A DNA stretch of 10,249 nt from Moraxellaceae bacterium (GTDB lineage: Bacteria > Pseudomonadota > Gammaproteobacteria > Pseudomonadales > Moraxellaceae). Both the position numbers and the translations under genes were made by a program. The stretch is taken from NCBI GenBank assembly GCA_030684415.1, contig JAUXNL010000536.1, positions 1-10,249 on the forward strand. Direction: 5' to 3'. The notes beneath the pieces were generated by a model. That model did not search any database. It was not told the origin of the DNA and worked only from the letters and a program-made list of their open reading frames with translations. Shown here piece by piece: positions 1 to 6,321 of this stretch; positions within the stretch are counted from its first letter, which is position 1, and every line of letters starts with the position of its first letter.

Positions 1-557
1 TAATCCGGGGCAAAGCCCAGCTCTTCCACAATCTCGAAAGCCGCCGTTTTCTGACCCTGCAGACGATAGGGGTTGATGGAGTTCACGATGGTCACCGGAG
101 CATGCTCGGCCACTTGCTTGACCAACTCCATGCCCTCATCGAAGTTGCCACGAATCTGCAAAGTGATGGCGCCATACATCATGGCCTGTGCCAGCTTGCC
201 CATCGCGATCTTGCCTTCGGGAATCAGCACGAAGGCCGTAATGCCGGCGCGTGCTGCATAGGCCGCTGCCGCTGCCGACGTATTGCCGGTGGACGCGCAG
301 ATGATCGCTTTGCTGCCCTCTTCCACTGCCTTGGTCACGGCCATGGTCATGCCACGATCCTTGAACGAACCGGTCGGATTCAGGCCTTCGTACTTCACAT
401 AAATTTCAACATTCTTGCCGACCAGCTTCGGAATGTTCTGGAGCTTGATGAGCGGCGTATTGCCTTCGCCCAGCGAGATGAGGCGCGTATCATCGGAGAC
501 CGGCAGATGGTCACGGTATTTGTTGATAAGGCCGGTGTAGCGGTTGCCAAAGTTCAT
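1..557 (-). CDS. thrC: Threonine synthase, N-terminal 185 residues (3' end outside window)
   Basis: Threonine synthase is the last step of threonine synthesis: O-phosphohomoserine + water to threonine + phosphate, PLP-dependent, cytoplasmic. The protein starts MNFGNRYTGLINKYRDHLP and shows the fold-type II PLP signature NPTGSFKDRGM, with the Schiff-base lysine at K66. The phosphate-binding loop ASTGNTSAAAA lies at about residues 88-98. This looks like the short form of about 350 residues rather than the longer E. coli form; only about half is in the window. The start at 555-557 has a GAGAG Shine-Dalgarno-like stretch 5-6 nt upstream. It lies 66 nt downstream of hom and is probably co-transcribed with it, the two enzymes catalysing steps of the same pathway. 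The reading frame is open to the window edge with no damage visible. Confidence 0.96.
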   Translation of the reverse strand, partial: MNFGNRYTGLINKYRDHLPVSDDTRLISLGEGNTPLIKLQNIPKLVGKNVEIYVKYEGLNPTGSFKDRGMTMAVTKAVEEGSKAIICASTGNTSAAAAAYAARAGITAFVLIPEGKIAMGKLAQAMMYGAITLQIRGNFDEGMELVKQVAEHAPVTIVNSINPYRLQGQKTAAFEIVEELGFAPD

Positions 558-593
558 GATTTCTCTCGTGCTGCGCCTTCAGATCAGGGTTGC

Positions 594-617
594 CCTTTTC
601 TGCCTGCGCAGAAAAGG
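594..617 (-). promoter_or_regulatory. Perfect hairpin in the hom-thrC spacer
   Basis: Seen directly: CCTTTTCTGC and GCAGAAAAGG are exact inverse complements, giving a 10-bp stem with a 4-nt loop. It fills much of the 66-nt space between the hom stop and the thrC start. No T-run follows it in the direction of transcription, so it is not a normal intrinsic terminator. An mRNA-processing or 3'-end-stabilising hairpin that sets hom/thrC ratios is my inference. Confidence 0.6.
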
Positions 618-623
618 TGTTGC

Positions 624-1928
624 TCATGCATCCAGGTTTTCAAGCCGGATACGCACCACCTTGCCGATGATGTCATCCAGCGCTTCCATGGCAGCAATCG
701 CGCTGTTCATTTCCTTTTCCTGCACGGGCTTGGTCAGCAGGATCACCGGCACGGAGCCCGCTTCATGTGCAGGCTTCTGCAAAATGGCTTCGATGCTGAT
801 CCCGCGCTCAGACAGGATGCGCGTCACTTCCGCCAACACACCAGGACGGTCATTTGCAGTCAGGCGCAGGTAATAGGAGGTAACGACTTCATCCATCGGC
901 AGGATGGGCGTATTGGCGATGGCATCCGGCTGGAAGGCCAGATGGGGCACGCGATTTTCCGTTCCGCAATTGAGCGCACGCACCACATCGACAATATCGG
1001 CGACTACGGCAGACGCCGTCGGCCCAGCCCCGGCACCCGCGCCGTAATACAGTGTCGGGCCAACGGCATTCGACTGCACGAGCACGGCATTCTTCACGCC
1101 ATTCACATTGGCAATCAGACGTTCCGCCGGAATCAGCGTCGGATGCACACGCAGCTCGATACCGTTTGGCGCACGCCGTGCAATACCCAAGTGTTTGATA
1201 CGGAAACCAAGCTCTTCGGCGTAGCCCACATCTTCACGTGTGAGGCGGGTGATGCCCTCGGTATAGGCTTTCTTGAATTGCAGCGGAATGCCGAAGGCAA
1301 GCGAAGCAAGAATGGTCAACTTGTGGGCGGCATCAATGCCCTCAACATCAAAAGTCGGATCGGCTTCGGCGTAACCAAGCTCTTGAGCTTCTTTGAGCAC
1401 ATCAAAGAAGTCGCGCCCTTTCTCACGCATTTCAGTGAGGATGAAGTTGCCGGTGCCATTGATGATGCCGGCCAACCAGTCGATACGATTAGCGGCCAAG
1501 CCCTCACGCAGCACCTTGATGATGGGCACGCCACCGGCGACAGCGGCCTCAAAAGCCACGTAAACGCCCTTTTCTTCCGCGGCGGCAAAAATTTCGTTGC
1601 CGAACTCGGCCAGCAGCGCCTTGTTGGCCGTCACCACATGCTTGCCGTTGCGAATGGCCTGCATGACCACTTCCCGGGCTGTCGTTGTGCCGCCAATCAC
1701 CTCAACCACAATATCGATGTCGGGATTGTTCACGACGTCAAAGATGTCGCGACTCACGATCGTGCCCGAAAGATCGTAACGGGGATTTTCGCGACGGGCG
1801 CCGACGTGACTCACCCGTATCTCACGACCGGTACGCCGACTGATTTCAGCGGCATTGTCGCGCAAGAGGTTGAACGCACCTCCGCCAACAGTGCCAAGGC
1901 CTACAATACCTACAGAGACCGGTTTCAC
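624..1928 (-). CDS. hom: Homoserine dehydrogenase with C-terminal ACT domain
   Basis: It reduces aspartate-4-semialdehyde to homoserine with NAD(P)H, the branch point to threonine and methionine, in the cytoplasm. With a GTG start the protein is 434 residues, the usual length of the monofunctional enzyme. In order it has: the Rossmann motif GLGTVG (10-15), TANKALLA with K103, the family signature AQELGYAEADPTFDVEGIDAAHK (about 181-203, stated in two parts: ADPTFD, then GIDAAHK with K203), and an ACT domain from about 353 (YYLRLTANDRPGVLAEV), the usual site of threonine feedback inhibition. I chose GTG at 1926-1928 because AGGTGA (1933-1938) sits 4 nt upstream and the product then begins (M)KPVSVGIVGLG as in relatives. 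The in-frame ATG at 1977-1979 would add 17 residues with no clear Shine-Dalgarno and would place the start inside a leader hairpin. Probably the first gene of a hom-thrC unit. Confidence 0.97.
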   Translation of the reverse strand: MKPVSVGIVGLGTVGGGAFNLLRDNAAEISRRTGREIRVSHVGARRENPRYDLSGTIVSRDIFDVVNNPDIDIVVEVIGGTTTAREVVMQAIRNGKHVVTANKALLAEFGNEIFAAAEEKGVYVAFEAAVAGGVPIIKVLREGLAANRIDWLAGIINGTGNFILTEMREKGRDFFDVLKEAQELGYAEADPTFDVEGIDAAHKLTILASLAFGIPLQFKKAYTEGITRLTREDVGYAEELGFRIKHLGIARRAPNGIELRVHPTLIPAERLIANVNGVKNAVLVQSNAVGPTLYYGAGAGAGPTASAVVADIVDVVRALNCGTENRVPHLAFQPDAIANTPILPMDEVVTSYYLRLTANDRPGVLAEVTRILSERGISIEAILQKPAHEAGSVPVILLTKPVQEKEMNSAIAAMEALDDIIGKVVRIRLENLDA

Positions 1929-1932
1929 ATCA

Positions 1933-2045
1933 TCACCTGAAAAAACTGGAAGGATTGCCCTCCCGTGCAGACCGCGCATGGCGAGGCCGTCGTCACTGTC
2001 CGATCCGGGCCAGGACGCAGAGAATCGGGGGCAAATCGGGAGGGC
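1933..2045 (-). promoter_or_regulatory. hom leader with terminator-like hairpin
   Basis: On the minus strand, GGGAGG (1964-1959), a 5-nt loop and CCTTCC (1953-1948) form a 6-bp stem with one G-U pair. It is followed two bases later by TTTTTT (1945-1940), then the AGGTGA ribosome site of hom. This resembles a weak intrinsic terminator. GCCCTCCC at 2045-2038, near the predicted 5' end of the transcript, is exactly complementary over 8 bases to GGGAGGGC (1964-1957), the 5' arm of that hairpin, so it could act as an antiterminator. I see no classical Thr-rich leader peptide. Regulation of hom by attenuation is inference; the predicted start site may cut off part of the upstream arm. Confidence 0.4.
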
Positions 2046-2048
2046 GCA

Positions 2049-2077
2049 ACATTATGGCCGGCCCCGGGCTTTGTCAA
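2049..2077 (-). promoter_or_regulatory. Candidate sigma70-type promoter of hom-thrC
   Basis: The minus strand carries a perfect TTGACA -35 box (2077-2072). TAATGT (2054-2049) follows at 17 bp, or alternatively CATAAT (2056-2051), 5 of 6 matches, at 15 bp. It lies just after the dsbC stop and about 120 nt before the hom start. A CCGGG/CCCGG inverted repeat (2064-2068 and 2079-2083) brackets the -35 box and could be an operator or part of the dsbC 3' end; neither is proven. Confidence 0.6.
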
Positions 2078-2108
2078 ACCCGGAGCGACGTGAAAGGAGG
2101 GTGGAAAC

Positions 2109-2849
2109 TCAGCGGATACCGAGGCTTTTGGCCAGCGACTCGGCCGACACATAGCCGCCCAGTTGCATGCCATCAGGACCGAAAATGGCCGGCGTTCCAC
2201 GCACGCCCAACTCTTCCCCTAGCGCATACTGTGCGGCTACGGCAGGCGCCTTGCAGCTCTTGGCCGCTGTGACTGACTCACCGGCCTTGGCCCGCGTCAT
2301 CGCCGACTGGCGGTCTTTCGCACACCAGACCGCGTTCAGCTTGGTGGCCGACGGCGAGACCGGCCCGGTACGAGGAAAAGCCAGATAGCGCACCTCGATA
2401 CCCAAGCGGTTCATGGCAGAGACTTCCTGGTGCAGCTTGCGGCAATAACCACAATCAATGTCGGTAAAGACATGCACTATGGCTTTGGGCTTGCCTCCTG
2501 CCGCTGGGAAAACCACCTCATCGCTGTCGGAGACTGCGGCCAGGCGCTTCTGACGATCGCCCGCCATCTGCACATCACTGGCATTAACGATACGGTTGCC
2601 CTGCAACTCATAAAGATCGCCCTGAAACAGGTAACGCCCGTCTGCCGTCACATGAATGGTTTCATAGCCCTTGGCGACCACCTCATAAAGGCCGGAAGGC
2701 GAGAGCTTGATACTAGTGATTTCAGCTTCAGGAATGGCCGCTTTGAGGCGGGCACGCACCACCTCGGGATTGGCCTGGGAGGCAGCCGACAGCAGTGCCA
2801 TCACCAGCGCAGCAGGCAACATCGCCCAACGACGAGACAACAGGTTCAT
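2109..2849 (-). CDS. dsbC: Thiol:disulfide interchange protein DsbC
   Basis: Periplasmic protein disulfide isomerase, which reshuffles wrong disulfides in exported proteins and is kept reduced by DsbD. The 246-residue protein has a Sec signal peptide (MNLLSRRW, then a hydrophobic stretch) with likely cleavage after SQA at residue 26. An N-terminal dimerisation domain spans about 27-90. The thioredoxin-like domain has the active site CGYC (133-136) in FTDIDCGYCRKLH, the second cysteine pair C176 and C199, and the cis-proline loop RGTPAIF (P220). I chose the ATG at 2847-2849 because GGAG lies 6 nt upstream and the signal peptide begins properly. A longer reading frame from 2894 would place about 15 non-signal residues in front. 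It follows xerD by 84 nt, as in Pseudomonas-type gene order. Confidence 0.96.
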   Translation of the reverse strand: MNLLSRRWAMLPAALVMALLSAASQANPEVVRARLKAAIPEAEITSIKLSPSGLYEVVAKGYETIHVTADGRYLFQGDLYELQGNRIVNASDVQMAGDRQKRLAAVSDSDEVVFPAAGGKPKAIVHVFTDIDCGYCRKLHQEVSAMNRLGIEVRYLAFPRTGPVSPSATKLNAVWCAKDRQSAMTRAKAGESVTAAKSCKAPAVAAQYALGEELGVRGTPAIFGPDGMQLGGYVSAESLAKSLGIR

Positions 2850-2933
2850 GCAATTCTCCAAAACAAGACTGGCGCACAGCATACGCAAGACCACCCATTG
2901 CGCCGATAGGACATACGTAACCGGCCCCCGGCT

Positions 2934-3866
2934 TCATCCACGGGGATGGTGCCGGGCATGCAACTCCTGCAACCGATGACTGGCAATATGGGTGTATATC
3001 TGGGTCGTGGACAGATCACTGTGCCCCAGCAGCATCTGCACCACCCGCAAATCGGCGCCGTGATTGAGCAGATGCGTGGCAAAAGCATGGCGCAGGATAT
3101 GGGGCGACAAGGGTTTCTCAATGCCCGCAGCCTTGGCCAGCATTTTCAACCGGTACCAAAAGGCCTGACGCGACATGAACTCGCCCTCCCGACTGGGGAA
3201 AAGCGCCTCCGTCGGACTGCCAGCGACGAGTGCCGGTCGCGCCTCGTCAACATAGCGCACCAACCAGTCCATGGCCTCCTGATTCATCGGCACCAGCCGC
3301 TCCTTGCTTCCCTTGCCCGTCACCCGCACAAAACCGCCACGCAGATTGGGCTGGTCGATGCGCAGGCCAACCAGTTCGGAAACACGCAGGCCACAGGCAT
3401 AAAGCAGCTCCAGCATGGCGCGGTCACGCAGGCCAAGTGGTGTTTCCACCAGTGGCACCGCCAGCAAGCGCTCCACATCCGCCTCGGACAAATCCTTAGG
3501 CAGCGGGCGTCCGGTTTTGGGGGCATCCAGGTGCAGGGTCGGGTCGGCCGTGATGCGCTGCTGCGCGAGATGAAAGCGGTAAAAGCGACGCAGTGCCGAC
3601 ATCAGTCTGGCCCGAGAGCGAGCATGACTGCCTTCCTGTTCCTGCTCGCGCAGGTAGCGGGCCAGATCATTCTGGTCCAGCGACAGCAAGGGCGCTCCTG
3701 CCCAGTCGGCCAGTTTGTGCAAGTCCGACAGATAGGCTGCGATGGAATGACGGCTCAGACCCTCAACCACGAGTTTGCTGCGCAACTGGCGCAGTTCCGC
3801 CGTCTCCGGCAAGGCATTTTCTTCTTGTCGTGGGCGGCCACGGGGGCGCTTGATAAGGGCAGGCAT
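2934..3866 (-). CDS. xerD: Site-specific tyrosine recombinase XerD
   Basis: XerD works with XerC at the dif site to resolve chromosome dimers at division under control of FtsK. The 310-residue protein has an N-terminal SAM-like core-binding domain (about 30-105) and a C-terminal catalytic domain with all tyrosine-recombinase residues visible: R161 (ACGLRVSEL), K185 (TGKGSKE), H256 and R259 (HILRHAFATH), H282 (LLGHSDLSTTQ) and nucleophile Y291 (IYTHI). XerD rather than XerC rests mainly on the dsbC-hom neighbourhood. The odd part is the first 25 residues: KRPRGRPRQ at 6-14 matches the core of an AT-hook, absent from E. coli XerD as I recall it. The ATG at 3864-3866 has no Shine-Dalgarno, but no better ATG lies nearby in frame, and a possible promoter suggests a leaderless transcript. 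Confidence 0.94.
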   Translation of the reverse strand: MPALIKRPRGRPRQEENALPETAELRQLRSKLVVEGLSRHSIAAYLSDLHKLADWAGAPLLSLDQNDLARYLREQEQEGSHARSRARLMSALRRFYRFHLAQQRITADPTLHLDAPKTGRPLPKDLSEADVERLLAVPLVETPLGLRDRAMLELLYACGLRVSELVGLRIDQPNLRGGFVRVTGKGSKERLVPMNQEAMDWLVRYVDEARPALVAGSPTEALFPSREGEFMSRQAFWYRLKMLAKAAGIEKPLSPHILRHAFATHLLNHGADLRVVQMLLGHSDLSTTQIYTHIASHRLQELHARHHPRG

Positions 3867-3872
3867 GTGCGG

Positions 3873-3901
3873 AGCATAACGGAGGATGAGGGCAAGATGA
3901 A
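3873..3901 (-). promoter_or_regulatory. Possible xerD promoter giving a leaderless transcript
   Basis: TTCATC (3901-3896), a 17-bp spacer and TATGCT (3878-3873) lie on the minus strand, with modest matches of 3 of 6 and 4 of 6. Transcription would start at or next to the A of the xerD ATG (3866). That would explain the missing ribosome-binding site. A promoter is needed in this 100-nt stretch because a strong terminator separates xerD from rplS, but this exact site is only a candidate. Confidence 0.3.
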
Positions 3902-3966
3902 AAACCGGCTTGCCAGCACGCAGAGCTCTCGACACCTTACCGCCAAAAACTCCTCTTCTCCGCCAT

Positions 3967-3995
3967 AAAAAAACGGCCCGAAGGCCGCTTTTTTT
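3967..3995 (-). terminator. Intrinsic terminator of the rpsP-rplS operon (sequence is symmetric)
   Basis: CGGCC and GGCCG (3974-3978, 3983-3987) form a GC stem closed, on the transcribed minus strand, by a C(UUCG)G tetraloop, one of the most stable known. Seven A on one side (3967-3973) and seven T on the other (3989-3995) let it work in both directions. It begins 16 nt after the rplS stop codon. Confidence 0.93.
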
Positions 3996-4011
3996 ACTAC
4001 CACACCCGCCC

Positions 4012-4380
4012 TTACTTGGCGCGGGGTGCCAGCTTTTCCTTGATACGCGCGGACTTGCCCGAACGATCACGGAGGTAGTACAGCTTGGCGCGACGCACAT
4101 CACCACGACGCTTCACTTCGATGGAGGCGACCACCGGTGAATGAGTCTGGAACACGCGCTCCACGCCCACGCCATTGGAAATCTTGCGCACGGTGAAAGC
4201 CGAGTTCAGGCCACCGTTCTTCTTTGCAATCACCACACCTTCATAGGCCTGGAGACGCTCGCGGTCGCCTTCTTTCACTTTCACTTGCACGACAACGGTG
4301 TCGCCGGGTCCGAAGGACGGCACGTCCTGCTTCAACTGCGACTTTTCGATCTGTTCGATCAGGGGATGCTTGCCACTCAT
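4012..4380 (-). CDS. rplS: Large-subunit ribosomal protein bL19
   Basis: Structural protein of the 50S subunit at the 30S/50S interface. The 122-residue product (E. coli 115) begins MSGKHPLIEQIEKSQL and carries the bL19 signature GVGVERVFQTHSPVV, with the basic C-terminus AKLYYLRDRSGKSARIKEKL. The ATG at 4378-4380 has AGAGGA 7 nt upstream, much stronger than the sites of rimM and trmD, in keeping with the high demand for a ribosomal protein. It is the last gene of the operon, separated from trmD by a long hairpin-rich spacer of 157 nt. The longer upstream frame (to 4458) has no family support. Confidence 0.98.
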   Translation of the reverse strand: MSGKHPLIEQIEKSQLKQDVPSFGPGDTVVVQVKVKEGDRERLQAYEGVVIAKKNGGLNSAFTVRKISNGVGVERVFQTHSPVVASIEVKRRGDVRRAKLYYLRDRSGKSARIKEKLAPRAK

Positions 4381-4475
4381 GGCGTTTTCCTCTTTGTGGG
4401 CACAGAGGCTGTAACTCCTTGACGCCACCGACAATGCCGGAGGGTTTCGGGAGCGCATTCTGCCCGGTCATCGAT

Positions 4476-4539
4476 CCGCGAAGGATTTCGCGGTCCGGTT
4501 CGGCCCGAAGGCCGGGACACGGCAATCAGCCGCCGTGTC
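4476..4539 (-). promoter_or_regulatory. Three hairpins in a row in the trmD-rplS spacer
   Basis: Seen directly: CCGCGAA/TTCGCGG (4476-4493, 7-bp stem, 4-nt loop); CGGCC/GGCCG (4501-4514, UUCG loop on the minus strand); and GACACGGC/GCCGTGTC (4516-4539, 8-bp stem, 8-nt loop), the last overlapping the trmD stop codon. None is followed by a T-run, so transcription should continue into rplS. The middle one is the same 14-nt sequence as the core of the terminator after rplS. Likely roles (mRNA processing, protection of the rplS message, uncoupling from trmD translation) are inference. In E. coli the two ribosomal proteins of this operon are made far more than RimM and TrmD. Confidence 0.6.
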
Positions 4540-5287
4540 ACTCGCCCTGCTCGCGACGGATGTCGTCGAGCAAACGGCGCTGTTCTTTGTCGAGCGCGAC
4601 CTTTTCAAGCAAATCAGGCCGGCGCTGCAATGTTCGCTTCAAGCTCTCTTTCAGGCGCCAGCGACGAATCGCCGCATGATCACCCGACACCAGCACCGGT
4701 GGCACCGGCTCTCCCTCGTACACCTCAGGACGGGTGTAGTGCGGGCAGTCGAGCAGCCCGGCCGAGAAAGAGTCTTCATCGGCTGAGTCTGCATGGCCCA
4801 ATGCGCCGGGCAGCAAGCGTGTCACCGCGTCTATCAGCACCATCGCCGGCAGTTCGCCGCCCGATAGCACATAGTCACCCACTGACCACTCGGCATCGAC
4901 CTCACGCGCAATCAGGCGCTCATCGATGCCTTCATAACGGCCACAGAGCAGGATGAGAGCCGTATTCCCGGCCAGCTCACGCACACCATCCTGCGTCAGG
5001 ACGCGGCCTTGCGGCGACAGGTAAATCACCTGCGGCACCAAGCCTTTGGCTTCTGCCGCCAGGCGCGCTGCCGCGATGGCCCGCCGCAGCGGTTCAATCA
5101 GCATCACCATGCCGGGGCCGCCACCATAGGGGCGATCATCGACTCGGTGATAGGCGTCCTCGGTGAAATCCCGGGGATTCCAGCACTCCAAGGTCAGCAA
5201 GCCGTTTTTCACGGCGCGGCCGGTAATGCCGTGTTCGCCAATCGCCCTGAACATATCGGGGAACAGGCTGATCAGCCCGACCCACAT
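4538..5287 (-). CDS. trmD: tRNA (guanine-N1)-methyltransferase TrmD
   Basis: Uses S-adenosylmethionine to make m1G37 next to the anticodon, preventing +1 frameshifts; cytoplasmic, a SPOUT-class dimer with a trefoil knot. The 249-residue protein starts MWVGLISLFPDMFRAI and shows DDRPYGGGPGMV (50-61), SPQGR (91-95), the knot motifs LCGRYEGIDER (114-124) and SVGDYVLSGGELPAM (135-149), R157, and the catalytic Asp in EDSF (D172, equivalent to E. coli D169), followed by LLDCPHYTRPE. The start at 5285-5287 lies 2 nt after the rimM stop with GGAG 8 nt upstream, so translation is probably coupled. Its stop codon lies inside a hairpin of the spacer before rplS. Confidence 0.98.
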   Translation of the reverse strand: MWVGLISLFPDMFRAIGEHGITGRAVKNGLLTLECWNPRDFTEDAYHRVDDRPYGGGPGMVMLIEPLRRAIAAARLAAEAKGLVPQVIYLSPQGRVLTQDGVRELAGNTALILLCGRYEGIDERLIAREVDAEWSVGDYVLSGGELPAMVLIDAVTRLLPGALGHADSADEDSFSAGLLDCPHYTRPEVYEGEPVPPVLVSGDHAAIRRWRLKESLKRTLQRRPDLLEKVALDKEQRRLLDDIRREQGE

Positions 5288-5289
5288 GC

Positions 5290-5829
5290 TCAGAACTCCG
5301 CATCCCAGTCGACAGTAATGACGCGACCTTCCAGATCGACATCTGTTACCACCGCACCGGGCAGCCAAGGAATCAGGCGTTCGCGATCATCCAGACTGCC
5401 AAGCGACGGCTGCACGACCATGACGTCGTTGGCACCCGTCTCCATCAGGCTATGCACGGTGCCGAGCAACTGCCCCACTCCAGTCCTGACTTCAAGATCA
5501 ATGAGGTCAGACCAGTAATAATCGCCTTCCTCAAGCTCGGGCAGGGCGTCTTTCGGCACCCAGATTTCCAGCCCACGCAAAAGCTCGGCCGCATTGCGAT
5601 CTGGCGCAGCGTCCAGACTGGCGACAAGCCCCTTGGGTTGCTCGCGCCACTCCAACACCTTCACCGCACGAAAACCCTCACGGGTTTTCAGATACCACGG
5701 CTGGTAGCCAAAAATGTTGGCCGCGGGATCGGTTTGCGCCGACACCCGCACCCAGCCTTTGATGCCATGTGCAGCCCCTACGTGACCGACCTGGATCAGC
5801 GTGTCGGCCGCCGGCTGCACCGCCATCAT
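5290..5829 (-). CDS. rimM: Ribosome maturation factor RimM
   Basis: Assembly factor that binds S19 in the head of the 30S subunit and helps mature the 3' domain of 16S rRNA. The 179-residue product has the N-terminal RimM barrel (IQVGHVGAAHGIKGWVRV, about 12-29) and a C-terminal PRC-barrel containing DYYWSDLIDLEVRT and the typical end LIPWLPGAVVTDVDLEGRVITVDWD. Length matches the family (E. coli 182). Two ATG codons occur in tandem at 5827-5829 and 5824-5826. The gene begins 5 nt after the rpsP stop, and I see no good Shine-Dalgarno (GCCTC directly before the start). Poor initiation fits the low RimM level known for this operon in E. coli. Confidence 0.97.
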   Translation of the reverse strand: MMAVQPAADTLIQVGHVGAAHGIKGWVRVSAQTDPAANIFGYQPWYLKTREGFRAVKVLEWREQPKGLVASLDAAPDRNAAELLRGLEIWVPKDALPELEEGDYYWSDLIDLEVRTGVGQLLGTVHSLMETGANDVMVVQPSLGSLDDRERLIPWLPGAVVTDVDLEGRVITVDWDAEF

Positions 5830-5834
5830 GAGGC

Positions 5835-6083
5835 TCAGGCTGCCTTGCCGGCATCCTTCACCAGCGCGGCAACGCGCTCGGAAGGCTGGGCACCCTGCGA
5901 CACCCAGTACTGGTAGCGCTCAGCGTTCACACGCAGACGCTCTTCCTTGCCAGTGGCAATCGGGTTGAAAAAGCCGACGCGCTCGATAAAGCGGCCGTCA
6001 CGCGGATTGCGGCTGTCGGTCACCACGACCTGATAGAAAGGACGCTTCTTAGCGCCACCGCGAGCCAGACGAATCGTAACCAT
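5835..6083 (-). CDS. rpsP: Small-subunit ribosomal protein bS16
   Basis: 30S subunit protein needed early in assembly. The 82-residue product, the same length as in E. coli, begins MVTIRLARGGAKKRPFYQVV and continues with TDSRNPRDGRFIERVGFFNP, the hallmark of the family. The ATG at 6081-6083 has AAGG 9 nt upstream. It is the first gene of the rpsP-rimM-trmD-rplS operon and is preceded by a structured leader. No irregularity is seen in the coding region. Confidence 0.98.
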   Translation of the reverse strand: MVTIRLARGGAKKRPFYQVVVTDSRNPRDGRFIERVGFFNPIATGKEERLRVNAERYQYWVSQGAQPSERVAALVKDAGKAA

Positions 6084-6098
6084 GATGATTTACCTTGG

Positions 6099-6133
6099 AA
6101 AAAACCGGTTTTGCAGGCAACCCGGAACCCGGG
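6099..6133 (-). promoter_or_regulatory. rpsP leader with attenuator-like alternative hairpins
   Basis: On the minus strand two structures compete for the same bases. CCCGG-GTT-CCGGG (6133-6121) forms a 5-bp hairpin. Alternatively CCGG(G)TT (6125-6119) pairs with AACCGG (6110-6105) across an 8-nt loop and is followed directly by TTTTTT (6104-6099), like an intrinsic terminator. The ribosome site AAGG follows at once. A 12-bp palindrome AAAACCGGTTTT (6101-6112) overlaps. Attenuation of the ribosomal operon is inference; the terminator stem is short and has a bulge. Confidence 0.4.
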
Positions 6134-6153
6134 CCAGCCCCGAAAGGCGGTGG

Positions 6154-6181
6154 ATTCTACGGGAAAAGCCCCAGCGATGAA
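6154..6181 (-). promoter_or_regulatory. Weak candidate promoter of the rpsP operon
   Basis: TAGAAT (6159-6154, 5 of 6 to the -10 consensus) has TTCATC 16 bp upstream (6181-6176, 3 of 6 to the -35 consensus). It would give a leader of about 60 nt holding the attenuator-like structure. The 238-bp divergent space between rpsP and the transporter gene must carry promoters for both directions; this is the best -10 I found for the minus strand. Confidence 0.3.
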
Positions 6182-6321
6182 AGCCTGATATCGGCAAGCC
6201 TTTGCAGGGCCACCGGCAAACCCGGACAGACCGTCGTCAAGGGCGTAACATCCGCGGCCGATCGCGCCTGGCGTCTATCCAGCGGCCGTCACACGAACCC
6301 CTCAAACAGCGCGCCCTAGCC

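Noticed and set aside
594..617. The hom-thrC hairpin as an intrinsic terminator
   Set aside because: No T-run follows on either strand in the direction of the genes, and thrC must be reached by transcription.
102..1940. A very long open frame (over 600 codons) on the plus strand opposite thrC and hom
   Set aside because: It is antisense to two clear enzymes, has no recognisable domain, and is explained by codon bias of the genes on the minus strand.
1929..1979. ATG at 1977-1979 as the hom start
   Set aside because: No Shine-Dalgarno and 17 extra residues not expected for the family; GTG at 1926-1928 has AGGTGA at good spacing.
6101..6112. The AAAACCGGTTTT palindrome as a repressor operator
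   Set aside because: It lies downstream of the likely promoter and overlaps the terminator-like leader hairpin, which explains it better; no known operator is matched.
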